From DASTCC01 sp035711465 (GTDB lineage Bacteria > Acidobacteriota > Vicinamibacteria > Vicinamibacterales > SCN-69-37): a DNA stretch of 6,321 nucleotides. Where the stretch lies: contig DASTCC010000577.1 of assembly GCA_035711465.1 (NCBI GenBank), positions 1-6,321 of the forward strand. The letters run 5' to 3'. A program made the translations under genes and the position numbers. Positions 6,294-6,321 of this stretch are shown one piece after another (the stretch's first letter is position 1; each line of letters begins with the position of its first letter). The notes under the pieces are model-generated. The model worked only from the letters and a program-made list of their open reading frames with translations, made no database searches and was not told the origin of the DNA.

Positions 6294-6321
6294 CGCCTCT
6301 TGAAATCTGTCCAAGTCGTGA

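Noticed and set aside
6194..6294. CRISPR array
   Set aside because: The 11-bp units are directly adjacent with no unique spacers, and no cas gene is present.
6283..6310. Rho-independent terminator at the end of the array
   Set aside because: The GGGT/ACCC stem is only four pairs with a three-base loop and is followed by CGCCTCTTG rather than a run of T.
6132..6314. 60-aa minus-strand open frame across the repeat array
   Set aside because: Its Leu-Arg-Pro-Tyr-Ser-Asp-Pro repeat is the translation of the 11-bp DNA repeat. It overlaps the end of a real gene and has no supported start signal.

Overview
The window is a GC-rich bacterial segment with two transcription units that diverge from a roughly 210-bp intergenic region. 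Three things together suggest an Acidobacteriota-type genome (Vicinamibacteria-like), or another GC-rich soil lineage such as Gemmatimonadota: the base composition, secreted amidohydrolase-fold proteins with glycine-rich loops, and a polytopic TMTC-like membrane protein with C-terminal TPRs. This assignment is an inference from gene style. There is no rRNA, tRNA or marker gene to confirm it.

Minus strand (about 4001 down to 1): two tightly coupled genes for exported amidohydrolase-superfamily proteins. The upstream gene (4001-1359, 880 aa, GTG start with a GGAGG ribosome binding site) encodes two amidohydrolase-like modules joined by a Gly/Asn-rich linker. The N-terminal module keeps the metal-site residues (HxH, later His residues, Asp). 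The C-terminal module has lost them. The downstream gene starts 2 bp after the first gene's stop (ATG at 1356) and leaves the window at base 1 with 452 codons read. It encodes a third amidohydrolase-like module, which also lacks the HxH motif and has almost no histidine. Both proteins have Sec- or Tat-type signal peptides and long RGG-like glycine tracts.

Intergenic region (4002-4214): holds the ribosome binding sites and probably the promoters of both divergent units. Only weak promoter candidates can be seen.

Plus strand (4215-6185): a 656-aa integral membrane protein with about 11-12 membrane segments followed by six TPRs. It resembles the bacterial relatives of eukaryotic TMTC O-mannosyltransferases (GT-C fold). 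It appears functionally separate from the amidohydrolase pair.

Downstream of it (6194-6294) is an 11-bp tandem repeat array of eight full units and a ninth cut short. The array starts with GGGGTC and ends with its reverse complement GACCCC, so it looks like an expanded REP-like palindromic element.

The points most worth a second look are the one-active, two-metal-free arrangement of amidohydrolase modules and the terminal 11-bp array. I did not find a clear defence, CRISPR or mobile-element system.
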